From Leptothrix cholodnii SP-6 (GTDB lineage Bacteria > Pseudomonadota > Gammaproteobacteria > Burkholderiales > Burkholderiaceae_C): a stretch of DNA of 64,000 bases. The notes beneath the pieces were generated by a model, which saw nothing but the letters and a program-made list of their open reading frames with translations, searched no databases and was not told the DNA's origin. Shown one piece after another: positions 45,704 to 54,536 of the stretch (its first letter is position 1; every line of letters begins with the position of its first letter). The stretch is taken from contig NC_010524.1 of the NCBI RefSeq assembly GCF_000019785.1, positions 1,302,001 to 1,366,000 of the forward strand. The letters run 5' to 3'. Position numbers and translations under genes: made by a program.

Positions 45704-47505
45704 GATGACTCGCTGGGTTGTCCGTTGAACTGCATCGCGGCCAGCCGGGCGTAGATCCCGCCCTGGTCCACGAGCTGCGTGTGGGTGCCGGTTTCGACGA
45801 TACAACCATCTTCGAGCACGATGATGCGGTCGGCGCGCTGCACCGTGGCCAGGCGGTGCGCGATCACGAGGGTGGTGCGGTGCGCCATCGCGGCCTCGAG
45901 GGCGGCCTGCACCACGCGCTCGCTCTCGGCGTCGAGCGCGCTGGTGGCCTCGTCGAGCAGCAGCAGCGGCGGGTTCTTCAGGATCGCGCGGGCGATGCTG
46001 ATGCGCTGGCGCTGGCCGCCCGACAGCCGCACGCCGCGTTCGCCCAGGAAGGTCTGGTAGCCCTCGGGCAGCGCGCTGATGAACTCGTGCGCGTAAGCCG
46101 CCTTGGCGGCGGCCATCACCTCGGCATCGCTCGCGTCGGGGCGGCCGTAGCGGATGTTCTCGAGCGCGTTGGCCGAGAAGATCGTGCTGTCCTGCGGCAC
46201 GATGCCGATGCGCGCGCGCAGGTCGTGCAGCGCCACCGCGTCGACCCGCACGCCGTCGATGCGGACGGCGCCGTGCTGGGCGTCGTAATAACGCAGCAGC
46301 AGCTGGAACACGGTGCTCTTGCCGGCGCCGCTGGCGCCCACCAGCGCGACGGTTTCGCCCGGCATGACGCTCAGGCTGAAGTCGCGCAGCGCCGCGTGCG
46401 CGGGCCGCGACGGGTAGTGGAACGTCACCTGGTCGAGCGCCACCGCCGAGCCGCCCCGCGTGGCCGGCAGCGCCAGCGGCTGCGCCGGCTCGGCCACCGG
46501 CGAGCGTGCGCCGAGCAGTTCCATCAGTCGCTCGGTGGCGCCGGCGGCACGCAGCAGGTCGCCGTAGACCTCGGACAGCACCGCCACGCTGCTGACCAGG
46601 ATCACCACGTAGACCACCGTCTGGCCCAGGTGCCCGGCGCTGATGTCGCCGCGGATCACCGCCTGCGTGCCCTGGTACAGCCCCCACAGCAGCGCGCCGA
46701 AGGTGGCGCTGATGATGAAGGCCACCAGCATCGCGCGCACCCGGCTGCGCTTGCGGGCGGTCTCGAAGGCGTGTTCGGTGGTGACGTTGAAACGCCGTGC
46801 CTCGCGGTCTTCCTGCGTGTAGCTCTGCACCACGGGGATGGCGTTGAGCACCTCGGCGGCGATCGCGCTGGAGTCGGCCACGCGGTCCTGGCTGGCGCGG
46901 CTGAGCTTGCGCACGCGTCGGCCGAAATACAGCGACGGCAGCACCACCAGCACCAGCATGCCCAGCACCTGCGTCATCACGTAGGGGTTGGTGGCGACCA
47001 GCATGCCCAGCGCGCCGATGCCCATCACGCTGTTGCGCAGGCCCATGCTCAGGCTCGAGCCCACCACCGTCTGCACCAGCGTGGTGTCGGTGGTCAGGCG
47101 CGACAGCACCTCGCCGGTCTGGGTGGTCTCGAAGAAGGCCGGGCTCTGCCGCACCACGTGCGAGTAGACCGCGTTGCGCAGGTCGGCGGTGACCCGTTCG
47201 CCCAGCCAGCTGACCATGTAGAAACGCGCCGCCGAGAACAGCCCGAGCGCCGCGCCGACCGCGAACAGCGCCAGGAAATGGCCGCGCAGCGCCATCAGCC
47301 GCTCGCCCGGATCGGCTGCCACCAGGCCCTCGTCGATCAGCGTGCGCAGCGCCACCGGAAACACCAGCGTGGTGGCCGCGGCCATCACCAGGAACAGCCC
47401 GGCCAGGCCGATCTGCAGCCGGTACGGTTTCAGGAACGGCCCCAGCCCTGACAGCGAACGGGGACTCTGGGCACTGGCGCGATCGGAGAGCTTGGACTTG
47501 GACAT
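45700..47505 (-). CDS. MsbA-like ABC exporter (fused permease/ATPase)
   Basis: A 601-residue half-transporter: six-helix permease (LIDEGLVAADPGERLMALRG; ETTQTGEVLSRLTTDTTLVQ) and a C-terminal ATPase with Walker A GASGAGKSTVF, signature [16 protein letters not shown], and Walker B LLLLDEATSALD. It forms a homodimer exporting lipids, LPS core, or drugs; MsbA/LmrA-like proteins cannot be separated by sequence alone. The first 25 residues are basic and soluble. It is coupled to the downstream PilZ gene. Confidence 0.88.
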   Translation of the reverse strand: MSKSKLSDRASAQSPRSLSGLGPFLKPYRLQIGLAGLFLVMAAATTLVFPVALRTLIDEGLVAADPGERLMALRGHFLALFAVGAALGLFSAARFYMVSWLGERVTADLRNAVYSHVVRQSPAFFETTQTGEVLSRLTTDTTLVQTVVGSSLSMGLRNSVMGIGALGMLVATNPYVMTQVLGMLVLVVLPSLYFGRRVRKLSRASQDRVADSSAIAAEVLNAIPVVQSYTQEDREARRFNVTTEHAFETARKRSRVRAMLVAFIISATFGALLWGLYQGTQAVIRGDISAGHLGQTVVYVVILVSSVAVLSEVYGDLLRAAGATERLMELLGARSPVAEPAQPLALPATRGGSAVALDQVTFHYPSRPAHAALRDFSLSVMPGETVALVGASGAGKSTVFQLLLRYYDAQHGAVRIDGVRVDAVALHDLRARIGIVPQDSTIFSANALENIRYGRPDASDAEVMAAAKAAYAHEFISALPEGYQTFLGERGVRLSGGQRQRISIARAILKNPPLLLLDEATSALDAESERVVQAALEAAMAHRTTLVIAHRLATVQRADRIIVLEDGCIVETGTHTQLVDQGGIYARLAAMQFNGQPSESS

Positions 47506-47596
47506 GCGTGGCAGTGTAAGCAGCCGCGGCGCCGGAAAGGGATCGCGGCCGACGGGCTCGGCGCCCGGACCACGCGCCGGTCGTGCGGCGCTTTCA

Positions 47597-47602
47597 TATA
47601 CT
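47597..47602 (+). promoter_or_regulatory. -10-like TATACT close to a start codon
   Basis: TATACT is seven bases before the ATG at 47610, the start of the copper-island transcript. As for the DMT permease gene, this spacing would give a leaderless message. No -35 is obvious. Confidence 0.35.
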
Positions 47603-47609
47603 GCGCGCC

Positions 47610-48077
47610 ATGAGTTTGTGGCTGCGCATCATCCTGACCTGGCTGCTGGCACTGGCCGTGCCGCTGCAAGGCCATGCTGCGCAATCCAGGGTCATGTGCG
47701 GGCCCGATCACGGTGACGCCGGCTCCCATGGGTTCGCGGTGCAAGCCGTGCACGCGGCAGCCGAACCACATGCGGCGGCCGACCCACATGCGGCGGCCGA
47801 TCCGCACGCGCATGCCGATCCGCTCGCGCAAGCCCATTCGCACGCGGCCCAGGCGGGCGATCACGATCCGGCCTCCCATGCCGATCACGCCAAGCAAGCC
47901 GAGCACGGCAAGTGCAGCGTCTGCGCGTCGTGCTGTGGTGCGCTGGCCCTGACCAGCGCCGTGCCGGTTTTCGAGGCCTCGCCCGCCCCCGCGCACTACC
48001 GCGCCGAGTCGCCGACGCCGAGCCCGGGCACCATCCCCGGCGGGCTCGAGCGTCCACCCAGGCGTCCGCTCGCCTGA
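47610..48077 (+). CDS. secreted His-rich protein with CxxCC motif (DUF2946-like), copper island
   Basis: A 155-residue protein: hydrophobic signal (LWLRIILTWLLALAVPLQGHA), a mature His/Ala-rich region containing four six-residue repeats (AAADPH-like, residues 49-72) and further His, then HGKCSVCASCCGALAL (about 104-119) and a Pro-rich tail. The CxxCxxCC cluster and position resemble DUF2946-type periplasmic proteins found in copper operons. Metal binding is inferred from composition; the function is unknown. The ATG at 47610 is chosen over 47583 because it gives the clean signal sequence. Confidence 0.7.
   Translation: MSLWLRIILTWLLALAVPLQGHAAQSRVMCGPDHGDAGSHGFAVQAVHAAAEPHAAADPHAAADPHAHADPLAQAHSHAAQAGDHDPASHADHAKQAEHGKCSVCASCCGALALTSAVPVFEASPAPAHYRAESPTPSPGTIPGGLERPPRRPLA
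47754..47825 (+). repeat. four tandem 18-bp units encoding Ala-Ala-Ala-Asp-Pro-His
   Basis: In-frame units at 47754-47771, 47772-47789, 47790-47807 and 47808-47825, the middle two nearly identical (GCGGCGGCCGACCCACAT-like). They repeat the His-rich motif of the copper-island protein and probably vary in number between strains. Confidence 0.7.
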
Positions 48078-48196
48078 GCGATCGCCAACGCCGCGTCGCC
48101 TGACCGGCGCGACCCGCGCATCGCCTCGAACGCCCCGACCCTGCGCCGCCCGAGCGGCCACGCAGGGCACTGCCACCGTTCATCTGCGAGGTTCCC

Positions 48197-48598
48197 ATGC
48201 CTGCCATTCCGATTGCCGCGGTCGCGCTGACCGCTGCGACGCTGTTTCTTGCCGCGCCGCCCGCGCCGGCCCAGCCGGTCGCCGGCTCCACCGCTCCTGC
48301 TGCCGCCGCTGACGCCACCGTGGTCCGCGCCCCGGCCCGGCCCGATCCGCTCGACCCGCGTGCCGGCGTGCCGCCGCTGCGCCACCGCTCGTCACTGGCC
48401 GGTTACCGCGCATCGAAGGAGCCGGCACCCGTCGACTGGCGCGAGGCCAACGACACCACCGCCCGCGTCGGCGGCTGGCGTGCCTACGCCCGCGAAGCGC
48501 AGGCCAGCGACGCCGGTGCGCCGGCCGCCGCTTCGGCCCCGGTCACGAAGACGCCGCAGGACATGCCGGCCGGCGGGGGGCATCACCATGGCCATTGA
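48197..48598 (+). CDS. small secreted protein, His-rich C-terminus, unknown function
   Basis: A 133-residue protein with a signal peptide (IPIAAVALTAATLFLAAPPAPAQP), an Ala/Pro-rich body with one motif LRHRSSLAGYRASKEPAPVDWR, and a terminal GGGHHHGH. I recognise no enzyme domain. The position in the copper island and the C-terminal His run suggest metal binding. Its last 11 bases overlap the TolC-like gene start, so both are translated from one message. Confidence 0.7.
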   Translation: MPAIPIAAVALTAATLFLAAPPAPAQPVAGSTAPAAAADATVVRAPARPDPLDPRAGVPPLRHRSSLAGYRASKEPAPVDWREANDTTARVGGWRAYAREAQASDAGAPAAASAPVTKTPQDMPAGGGHHHGH

Positions 48599-50033
48599 GA
48601 AGCTGCCGATGCCCGCGATCCCGCCCCGCGACCGATCGCGACCGCCGTTGCTGGGCCTGGTCGCGCTGACCCTGGCGCTCGGCGGCTGCGCCGGCATCGG
48701 CTCGGCCGACGGCTTTTCAGCGGTCTCCGCCACCGCATCCGAACAGCTCGGCAAGGACCTGCGATGGGCCCGCTCCGAGGCCGATCTCGACGCCATCGAG
48801 CGTCGCGTCGCCGAGCTGCTGCGCGCGCCGCTGACGGCCGATTCGGCGGTGCAGATCGCGCTGCTCAACAACCGCGGTCTGCAGGCGAGCTTCCAGGCGC
48901 TGGGCATCGCCGACGCCGATCGGGTGCAGGCCAGCCGGCTGCCCAACCCCGGCTTCAGCTTCGGCCGCTCGCGCCGTGGCGACGAGCGCGAGATCGAGCG
49001 GTCGCTGTCGATCGACCTCGGCCACCTGCTGCTGATGCCGCTGGCGCGTCAGGCCGAATCGCGCCGCCACGCCGCCGTGCAGCGCAGCGTGTCGATGCAG
49101 ATGCTCGGCCTGGCCGCCAGCACCCGCAAGGCGTACTACCACGCCATCGCCGCCGACCAGACCTGGCGCTACATGCAGCAGGTGCGCGCCAGCGCCGAGG
49201 CCGGTGCCGAACTGGCGAGCCGGCTGGCCCGGGTCGGCAACTGGACCGCGCTGCAGCAGGCGCGTGAACAGGGTTTCTACGCGACGGCGGCGCTCAACGA
49301 GGCGCGCGCCCAGCAGGGCCGCATCGCCAGCCGCGAACAGCTGATCCGCCTGCTCGGCCTGTGGGGCGAGCAGACGCAGTTCTCGCTGCCCGAGCGCCTG
49401 CCCGACCTGCCGCCCGAGCCCGTCGACCGGCCCGACATCGAACAGGTCGCGATGGCGCAGCGCCTGGACGTGCAGGCCGCCAAGCTGCAGGCCGAGGCCA
49501 CCGCGAAGAACCTCGGCCTGAGCCGTGTCAGCCGCTTCATCAACGTGCTGGAGCTGGGTTACGCCCGCAACACGTCGAACGAAGCGCCGCGCCAGACCGG
49601 CTACGAGATCAGCTTCGAGATCCCGCTGTTCGACTGGAGCGGCTCGCGGGTCGCGAAGGCCGAGGCGATCTACATGCGCAGCGTGCACGAGGCCGCGCAG
49701 GTGGCGATCGAGGCGCGCTCCGAGGTGCGCCAGGCCTATGGCGCGTACCGCACGGCCTGGGACATCGCGCGCCACTACCGCGACGAAATCGTGCCCAACG
49801 CGCAGCGCATCTCCGAGCAGAACCTGCTGCGCTACAACGGCATGTTCATCGGCGTGTTCGAACTGCTGGCCGACGCCCGCGCGCAGGTGGCCAGCGTCAA
49901 CGCCGCGATCGAGGCGCAGCGCGATTACTGGATCGCGCAGGCCGACCTCGAGATGGCCTTGATCGGCAAACCGGCCTTGTCCGCCGCCGCTGCGGCCACG
50001 GCGTCCGCCGGTGGCGACAGCCCCGCGCACTGA
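48588..50033 (+). CDS. TolC-family outer-membrane efflux protein (CusC/CopB-like, lipoprotein)
   Basis: A 481-residue protein with a lipobox (LALGGCAG, Cys about 35) and TolC-type helices: LTADSAVQIALLNNRGLQAS at the first repeat and the second repeat beginning near DRPDIEQVAMAQRLDVQAAK, each followed by long coiled helices. No RND pump or membrane fusion gene is adjacent, so it either serves a distant pump or a non-RND role. The ATG at 48588 is inside the preceding gene's tail; the start gives the lipobox. Confidence 0.82.
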   Translation: MAIEKLPMPAIPPRDRSRPPLLGLVALTLALGGCAGIGSADGFSAVSATASEQLGKDLRWARSEADLDAIERRVAELLRAPLTADSAVQIALLNNRGLQASFQALGIADADRVQASRLPNPGFSFGRSRRGDEREIERSLSIDLGHLLLMPLARQAESRRHAAVQRSVSMQMLGLAASTRKAYYHAIAADQTWRYMQQVRASAEAGAELASRLARVGNWTALQQAREQGFYATAALNEARAQQGRIASREQLIRLLGLWGEQTQFSLPERLPDLPPEPVDRPDIEQVAMAQRLDVQAAKLQAEATAKNLGLSRVSRFINVLELGYARNTSNEAPRQTGYEISFEIPLFDWSGSRVAKAEAIYMRSVHEAAQVAIEARSEVRQAYGAYRTAWDIARHYRDEIVPNAQRISEQNLLRYNGMFIGVFELLADARAQVASVNAAIEAQRDYWIAQADLEMALIGKPALSAAAAATASAGGDSPAH

Positions 50034-50051
50034 ATTCAGGAGTTTCCCCAA

Positions 50052-51464
50052 ATGGTTTCCCGACGCAATTTTCTCGGTCGTGCCGGCGCCGTGACGGCTG
50101 CCGTCAGCGCCGCCGCGGTCAGCCGTGTGGCGATGGCCGCGCTGCCCGAACCGGTCATCCAGACCAAACCCGACACCATGCCGCCGCTCGTGCCCGCGAG
50201 CGGGCGGCCCTACAACCCGGTGGTCACGCTCAACGGCTGGACGCTGCCCTGGCGCATGAACAACGGCGTCAAGGAGTTCCACCTCGTCGCCGAGCCCGTG
50301 GTGCGCGAGATGGCGCCCGGGATGCGCGCGCACCTGTGGGGCTACAACGGCCAGAGCCCTGGCCCGACGATCGAGGTGGTCGAAGGCGACCGCGTGCGCC
50401 TGTTCGTCACCAACAAGCTGCCCGAGCACACCAGCGTGCACTGGCACGGCCAGCGCCTGCCCAACGGCATGGACGGCGTTTCCGGCCTGACGCAGCCGAG
50501 CATCCAGCCGGGCAAGACGTTTGTCTACGAGTTCGTGGCGCGCCGGCCGGGCACCTTCATGTACCACCCGCATGCCGACGAGATGACGCAGATGGCGATG
50601 GGCATGATGGGTTTCTGGGTCACGCACCCGAAGGAGAAACACCCGCTGATCGACGAGGTCAATCGCGACTTCTGCTTCCTGCTCAATGCCTACGACATCG
50701 AGCCCGGCGCGGCCACGCCCAAGATCATGACGATGACCGAGTTCAACCTGTGGAGCTGGAACAGCCGCATCTTCCCCGGCATCGACTCGCTCAACGTGCG
50801 CCTGAACGACAAGGTGCGCATCCGCGTCGGCAACCTGACGATGACGAATCACCCGATCCACCTGCACGGCCACGAGTTCCAGGTGACCGGCACCGATGGC
50901 GGGCCGACGCCGAAAAGCACGCGCTGGCACGAGGTGACGACCGACATCGGCGTCGGCCAGATGCGCCAGATCGAGTTCGTCGCCGACGAAGAGGGCGACT
51001 GGGCCTTCCATTGCCACAAGAGCCACCACACCATGAACGCGATGGGCCACGACGTACCCACGCTGATCGGTGTCGACCACAGCGGGCTGGCCAAGAAGAT
51101 CACCGACCTGATCCCCGACTACATGGTGATGGGCGAACGCGGCATGGCCGACATGGCCGAGATGGAGATGCCGCTGCCCGACAACACCGTCCCGATGATG
51201 ACCGGCGAGGGGCCTTACGGCTCGGTCGAGATGGGCGGCATGTTCAGCGTGCTCAAGGTGCGGCGCGACCAGAAGCCCGGCGACTACGGCAATCCCGGCT
51301 GGTACAAGCCGCCGGCCGGCACGGTGGCATTCGAGTGGACCGGCTCGTTGCCCGACCCGGCGCGCTTTGCTGCCGAGGGTGGGCAATCGATGCCGCTCGC
51401 GCACAAGCCCGCGAAGGAAATCGAAGTGAGAGCACGCAAGCCCTCCGGCCATTCCGGCCACTGA
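50052..51464 (+). CDS. Tat-exported multicopper oxidase (CopA/CueO-like)
   Basis: A 470-residue periplasmic oxidase. Tat signal SRRNFLGRAGAVTAAV; copper sites HWHG (130-133), HPHADE (172-177), HPIHLHGHEF (267-276) and HCHKSHHTMNAM (320-331, type 1 copper with axial Met). A Met-rich stretch follows (about 355-395, MVMGERGMADMAEMEMP), as in copper-handling oxidases. It probably oxidises Cu(I) and may oxidise other metals such as Mn; that is open. It follows the TolC-like gene by 18 bases. Confidence 0.9.
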   Translation: MVSRRNFLGRAGAVTAAVSAAAVSRVAMAALPEPVIQTKPDTMPPLVPASGRPYNPVVTLNGWTLPWRMNNGVKEFHLVAEPVVREMAPGMRAHLWGYNGQSPGPTIEVVEGDRVRLFVTNKLPEHTSVHWHGQRLPNGMDGVSGLTQPSIQPGKTFVYEFVARRPGTFMYHPHADEMTQMAMGMMGFWVTHPKEKHPLIDEVNRDFCFLLNAYDIEPGAATPKIMTMTEFNLWSWNSRIFPGIDSLNVRLNDKVRIRVGNLTMTNHPIHLHGHEFQVTGTDGGPTPKSTRWHEVTTDIGVGQMRQIEFVADEEGDWAFHCHKSHHTMNAMGHDVPTLIGVDHSGLAKKITDLIPDYMVMGERGMADMAEMEMPLPDNTVPMMTGEGPYGSVEMGGMFSVLKVRRDQKPGDYGNPGWYKPPAGTVAFEWTGSLPDPARFAAEGGQSMPLAHKPAKEIEVRARKPSGHSGH

Positions 51465-51492
51465 TTCGATGCACGAACTGAAAAGGAATCAC

Positions 51493-52008
51493 ATGACACG
51501 CAAACGTCGTTCGATCGCCGCCGCCTGGCTGGTCGGCCTGCTGGCTGCCGGCACGGTGCAGGCCCACGGCGAGAAGACCCATGCGCAGAAGGCCGAGCCG
51601 GTGCGCATGGAACAGAAGGACTGGGGCATCGCCGGCGACCCCAAAGCCGTGGTGCGCACCGTCGAGATCCGCATGAGCGACAAGATGCGTTTCACGCCCG
51701 ATCGCATCGAGGTGCGCGAGGGCGAAACCATCCGCCTGGTGCACCGCAACGGCGGCAAGATCCTGCACGAGTTCGTGCTCGGCACGAAACAGGAGCTCGA
51801 AGCCCACGCCGCGCTGATGCTGAAGTTTCCGGACATGGAGCACGACGAGCCCTACATGGTGCACGTCGGCGCCGGCAAACGCGGCGAGATCGTCTGGCAC
51901 TTCAATCGTGCCGGCGAGTTCGACTTTGCCTGCCTGATCCCCGGCCATTACCAGGCCGGCATGGTGGGCAAGATCGTGGTGACTGAACGAAAGGGGATCA
52001 CGCAATGA
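51493..52008 (+). CDS. periplasmic cupredoxin
   Basis: A 171-residue secreted protein: signal RRSIAAAWLVGLLAAGTVQA, then a cupredoxin fold with blue-copper ligands visible as KILHEFVLG (His) and ACLIPGHYQAGM (Cys, His, Met spaced as in plastocyanin/azurin). It could shuttle copper or electrons to the multicopper oxidase. The ATG at 51493 is preceded by AAAAGGA; 51469 would add eight residues with no signal benefit. It ends in a 4-base overlap with the DUF411 gene. Confidence 0.87.
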   Translation: MTRKRRSIAAAWLVGLLAAGTVQAHGEKTHAQKAEPVRMEQKDWGIAGDPKAVVRTVEIRMSDKMRFTPDRIEVREGETIRLVHRNGGKILHEFVLGTKQELEAHAALMLKFPDMEHDEPYMVHVGAGKRGEIVWHFNRAGEFDFACLIPGHYQAGMVGKIVVTERKGITQ

Positions 52009-52514
52009 CGCTTCATTCAAATCGGATCGAGACGACCCGCGAGTCGGCCTCGCCCTTGTCCCGCCGCAGCCTGCTGATGGCCGCCGCGGTGATGGCCTTG
52101 CCGGCCTGGGCGGCCACCTCGGCCCAGCCCGGCACGGGTGTGGTCGAAGTCTGGAAGAGCCCGAGCTGCGGCTGCTGCAAGGACTGGGTGGCCCACCTCG
52201 AAAGCAACGGCTTCAAGGTCAAGGTCCACGACGAGGGCAACACCGACGCCCGCGTGCGGCTGGGCATGCCGATCCGGTACGGCTCGTGCCACACCGCGCG
52301 GGTCGACGGCTATGTGCTCGAAGGCCACGTGCCGGTGCGCGAGATCCGGCGGCTGCTCAAGGAGCGCCCGAAGGCCGTCGGCCTGGCCGTGCCGGCGATG
52401 CCGGTCGGCTCACCCGGCATGGACGGGCCCGAATACGGTGGCCGCAAGGATCCCTACGACGTGCTGCTGATCGCCAGGGACGGCGGCTCGTCGGTCTATC
52501 AGGCCTATCGCTGA
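52005..52514 (+). CDS. DUF411 metal-binding protein, secreted
   Basis: A 169-residue protein, Tat-like signal (SRRSLLMAAAVMALPAWA), then the DUF411 core: VEVWKSPSCGCCKDWVAHLE (CGCC motif about 55-58), RYGSCHTARVDGYVLEGHVP and a GLAVPAMPVGSPGM segment. DUF411 proteins are common in copper and metal resistance clusters. Metal binding by the two Cys pairs plus His is inferred. It starts in the stop of the cupredoxin gene and ends the island. Confidence 0.85.
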   Translation: MTLHSNRIETTRESASPLSRRSLLMAAAVMALPAWAATSAQPGTGVVEVWKSPSCGCCKDWVAHLESNGFKVKVHDEGNTDARVRLGMPIRYGSCHTARVDGYVLEGHVPVREIRRLLKERPKAVGLAVPAMPVGSPGMDGPEYGGRKDPYDVLLIARDGGSSVYQAYR

Positions 52515-52530
52515 GCGGCCAGGCCGTCGC

Positions 52531-53280
52531 TCACAGCACCTCGACCGCGCGCCCGATGAACTGGATCGGCCCGGTCGGCTTGCCGGTCGGCGATCCGGTG
52601 GGCGGCTCGAGAGTGAGCTCGAACAGCTGGTTGGCCTGCAGCGGCGGCAGCTTGTCGAGCCGGATCTGCAGCGGCTCGCCCGGGCGCACCAGCCCCAGCG
52701 AAACCGGGCCGCTCCAGCCGTCGGCCTTGGTCCAGAACTCGAGCGCCTTGTCGGCCGGCACGGCCGCGACGGCCAGCGGGATCAGGCGGATCTGGCGGTT
52801 CGTGCTGGCCTGCACCACCCAGCCGGGCGACTTGTCTTGCGGCGCCACCAGCACCACCAGGAACTGCGGCGCAGCCGGCGGCGCGCTGGTCTTCATCATC
52901 AGCACCAGCGCCAGTGCGGTGGCCAGCGCGTAGCCGGATCCGGTGAGCCAGCGCCAGGCCTGGATGCTGTTCCACCAGCGTGCGGCCAGACGGCCGTGCG
53001 CGGCCTTGGCCCCTGCCGGCCGGGCCTGCGGCCGAGCGCCCGATTGCGCATCCAGCGTGGCCTCGATGCGCTGCCATAGCGCCGCGGGCGGTGCCACCGG
53101 CTCGGCCAGGTGGGTGGCGGGCAGCAGCCGCGCCTGCCATTGCTCCACGGCCTCGCGCAGGGCCGGTTCGTGTGCGAGCCGGGCTTCGAGCGCACGCCGC
53201 TGCCGCAGCGCCAGGGTGCCGAGCACGTACTCGCCGGCGAGCAGGTCGAGGTCTTCGGACAGGCGGTCGAGCGACTTCAT
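52531..53280 (-). CDS. anti-sigma factor (RskA-type), membrane anchored
   Basis: A 249-residue protein. N-terminal DLLAGEYVLGTLALRQRRAL is the zinc-free anti-sigma helix region, one TM helix about residues 118-134 (GYALATALALVLMM), and a C-terminal periplasmic RskA domain (QFLVVLVAPQDKSPGWVVQA, ALEFWTKADGW). It would sequester the adjacent ECF sigma factor. It starts in an ATGA overlap with the sigma factor stop (ATG at 53280). It faces the copper island across 16 bases. Confidence 0.88.
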   Translation of the reverse strand: MKSLDRLSEDLDLLAGEYVLGTLALRQRRALEARLAHEPALREAVEQWQARLLPATHLAEPVAPPAALWQRIEATLDAQSGARPQARPAGAKAAHGRLAARWWNSIQAWRWLTGSGYALATALALVLMMKTSAPPAAPQFLVVLVAPQDKSPGWVVQASTNRQIRLIPLAVAAVPADKALEFWTKADGWSGPVSLGLVRPGEPLQIRLDKLPPLQANQLFELTLEPPTGSPTGKPTGPIQFIGRAVEVL

Positions 53281-53861
53281 GCCATGCACTCCCGCAGCGC
53301 CAGCAGGCTGCGCCGGATCCAGGCCTTGACGGTGCCCAGCGGCGCGCCCAGGCGCTCGGCGATCTCGCCGTGCGAGCAGCCGTCGACGTAGGCGTGCAGC
53401 ACGCAGTTGCGGCGCGGCGCATCGAGCGCGGCCAGGCAGGTGCGCAGGCGGCCCAGGCTGGCGTTGAGCTCGAAGGCTTCGGCGATGTCGCGGTGGGCGT
53501 CGAGCGCCAGTTCGGCTTCACGCGACTCGACCGCCGTGTCGTCGAGGTCGACATCGCGCGAGCTGGCGCGCACGGCGTCGAGCGCCAGGTTCCTGACCAC
53601 GGTGTAGATCCAGCCCCGGCCACTGCCGCGTGCCGGGTCGAAGCTCGCGGCCCGCTGCCAGATGGCGACGCAGGCGTCGTGCACGATGTCCTCGGCCAGT
53701 TCGCGCCGTCGCACCACGCGCAGCGCGACCCCCAGCATGCGCGCCCCTTCCTGGTCGTAGAGGGCGCTCAACGCCTTGCGATCGCCCGCGGCGCAAGCCG
53801 CGAGGGCGGCTTCATAGTCGAATTCGGTGCGATCGGCATGCATGAGCATGAACCTGATCAT
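53277..53861 (-). CDS. ECF-type RNA polymerase sigma factor
   Basis: A 194-residue sigma-70 family protein with region 2 (RELAEDIVHDACVAIWQRAA, about 53-72) and region 4 (YVDGCSHGEIAERLGAPLGT, about 158-177), no region 3. It is paired with an RskA anti-sigma and a DUF3455 gene. Alternative starts are ATG at 53849 and 53843; CAGG upstream of 53843 would give better spacing. Its regulon could include the copper island or oxidative defence; that is inference. Confidence 0.9.
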   Translation of the reverse strand: MIRFMLMHADRTEFDYEAALAACAAGDRKALSALYDQEGARMLGVALRVVRRRELAEDIVHDACVAIWQRAASFDPARGSGRGWIYTVVRNLALDAVRASSRDVDLDDTAVESREAELALDAHRDIAEAFELNASLGRLRTCLAALDAPRRNCVLHAYVDGCSHGEIAERLGAPLGTVKAWIRRSLLALRECMA

Positions 53862-53894
53862 AGGTCGAGCCCATGATCAGGCGAGCGCCGGTCG

Positions 53895-54479
53895 TCACAT
53901 CGCGGTCCAGAAGATGTAGTCGGCCTGATAGCGCACGGTCTGCTTCTCGCCCTTGTTGGCCATCGTGCACGCACTGGCCGGTGCCACGCCGCCCTTGAGC
54001 GCGACACGCTGGATGTGGGTCACGCCGTTCATCGCGCCCATGCCCATCGCCGGGTTGGCCTTCACCAGCTGCAGCGGCAGATTGCCCGCACCGGCCGGCG
54101 CCACGGCCAGCTGGGTGGCGGTGACCTTGGAGCCGTCCATCGACTCCCAGGTGGCCGGCGGACCGAAGTACCTGCCGACCTGCTTGCCGCTGCGGTCCAT
54201 CAGCTTGGCATCCGGGCCGACGAACACCCAGGCGGTCTGGCCGGCGGCGTCGGCCTTCTCGCGGCATTCGTAGGTGATGTCGCCGGCACCCACCGTCTCC
54301 ATCGCGACCTTGTGGCCGGCGGGCACCTTGATGGTGTCGGGCAGGCTGTCCTGCGAGAAGGTCGATGCCATCGGTTTCATCGACGGCATCGGGTTCATCG
54401 AGCCGCAGGCGCTCAGCGTGGCGGCGGCGGCCGTGGCGATCAGGATGGAAAGGGGGCGGAAGTTCGAAGGCTGGGTCAT
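53895..54479 (-). CDS. DUF3455 lipoprotein
   Basis: A 194-residue lipoprotein: lipobox TLSACGS (Cys about 25), then VPAGHKVAMETVGAGDITYE, AWVFVGPDAKLMDRSGKQVG and ATWESMDGSKVTATQ, all DUF3455 hallmarks. DUF3455 genes commonly sit beside ECF sigma/RskA pairs; the function is unknown. It is first in the operon, 33 bases before the sigma factor. Confidence 0.85.
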   Translation of the reverse strand: MTQPSNFRPLSILIATAAAATLSACGSMNPMPSMKPMASTFSQDSLPDTIKVPAGHKVAMETVGAGDITYECREKADAAGQTAWVFVGPDAKLMDRSGKQVGRYFGPPATWESMDGSKVTATQLAVAPAGAGNLPLQLVKANPAMGMGAMNGVTHIQRVALKGGVAPASACTMANKGEKQTVRYQADYIFWTAM

Positions 54480-54536
54480 GGCGATCCTCGTCGGGGTGGA
54501 GTCTTGAGCGCAGCGCGATGGGCTGCTGCTGTGCTC

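Noticed and set aside
48717..51461. 914-codon minus-strand frame over the copper island
   Set aside because: Antisense shadow of the TolC-like and oxidase genes; no recognisable domain.
50052..51464. Multicopper oxidase as a manganese-oxidising MofA/MnxG protein
   Set aside because: At 470 residues it is far smaller than those multi-domain oxidases; the copper-island context and Met-rich loop fit a CopA/CueO-like role better.
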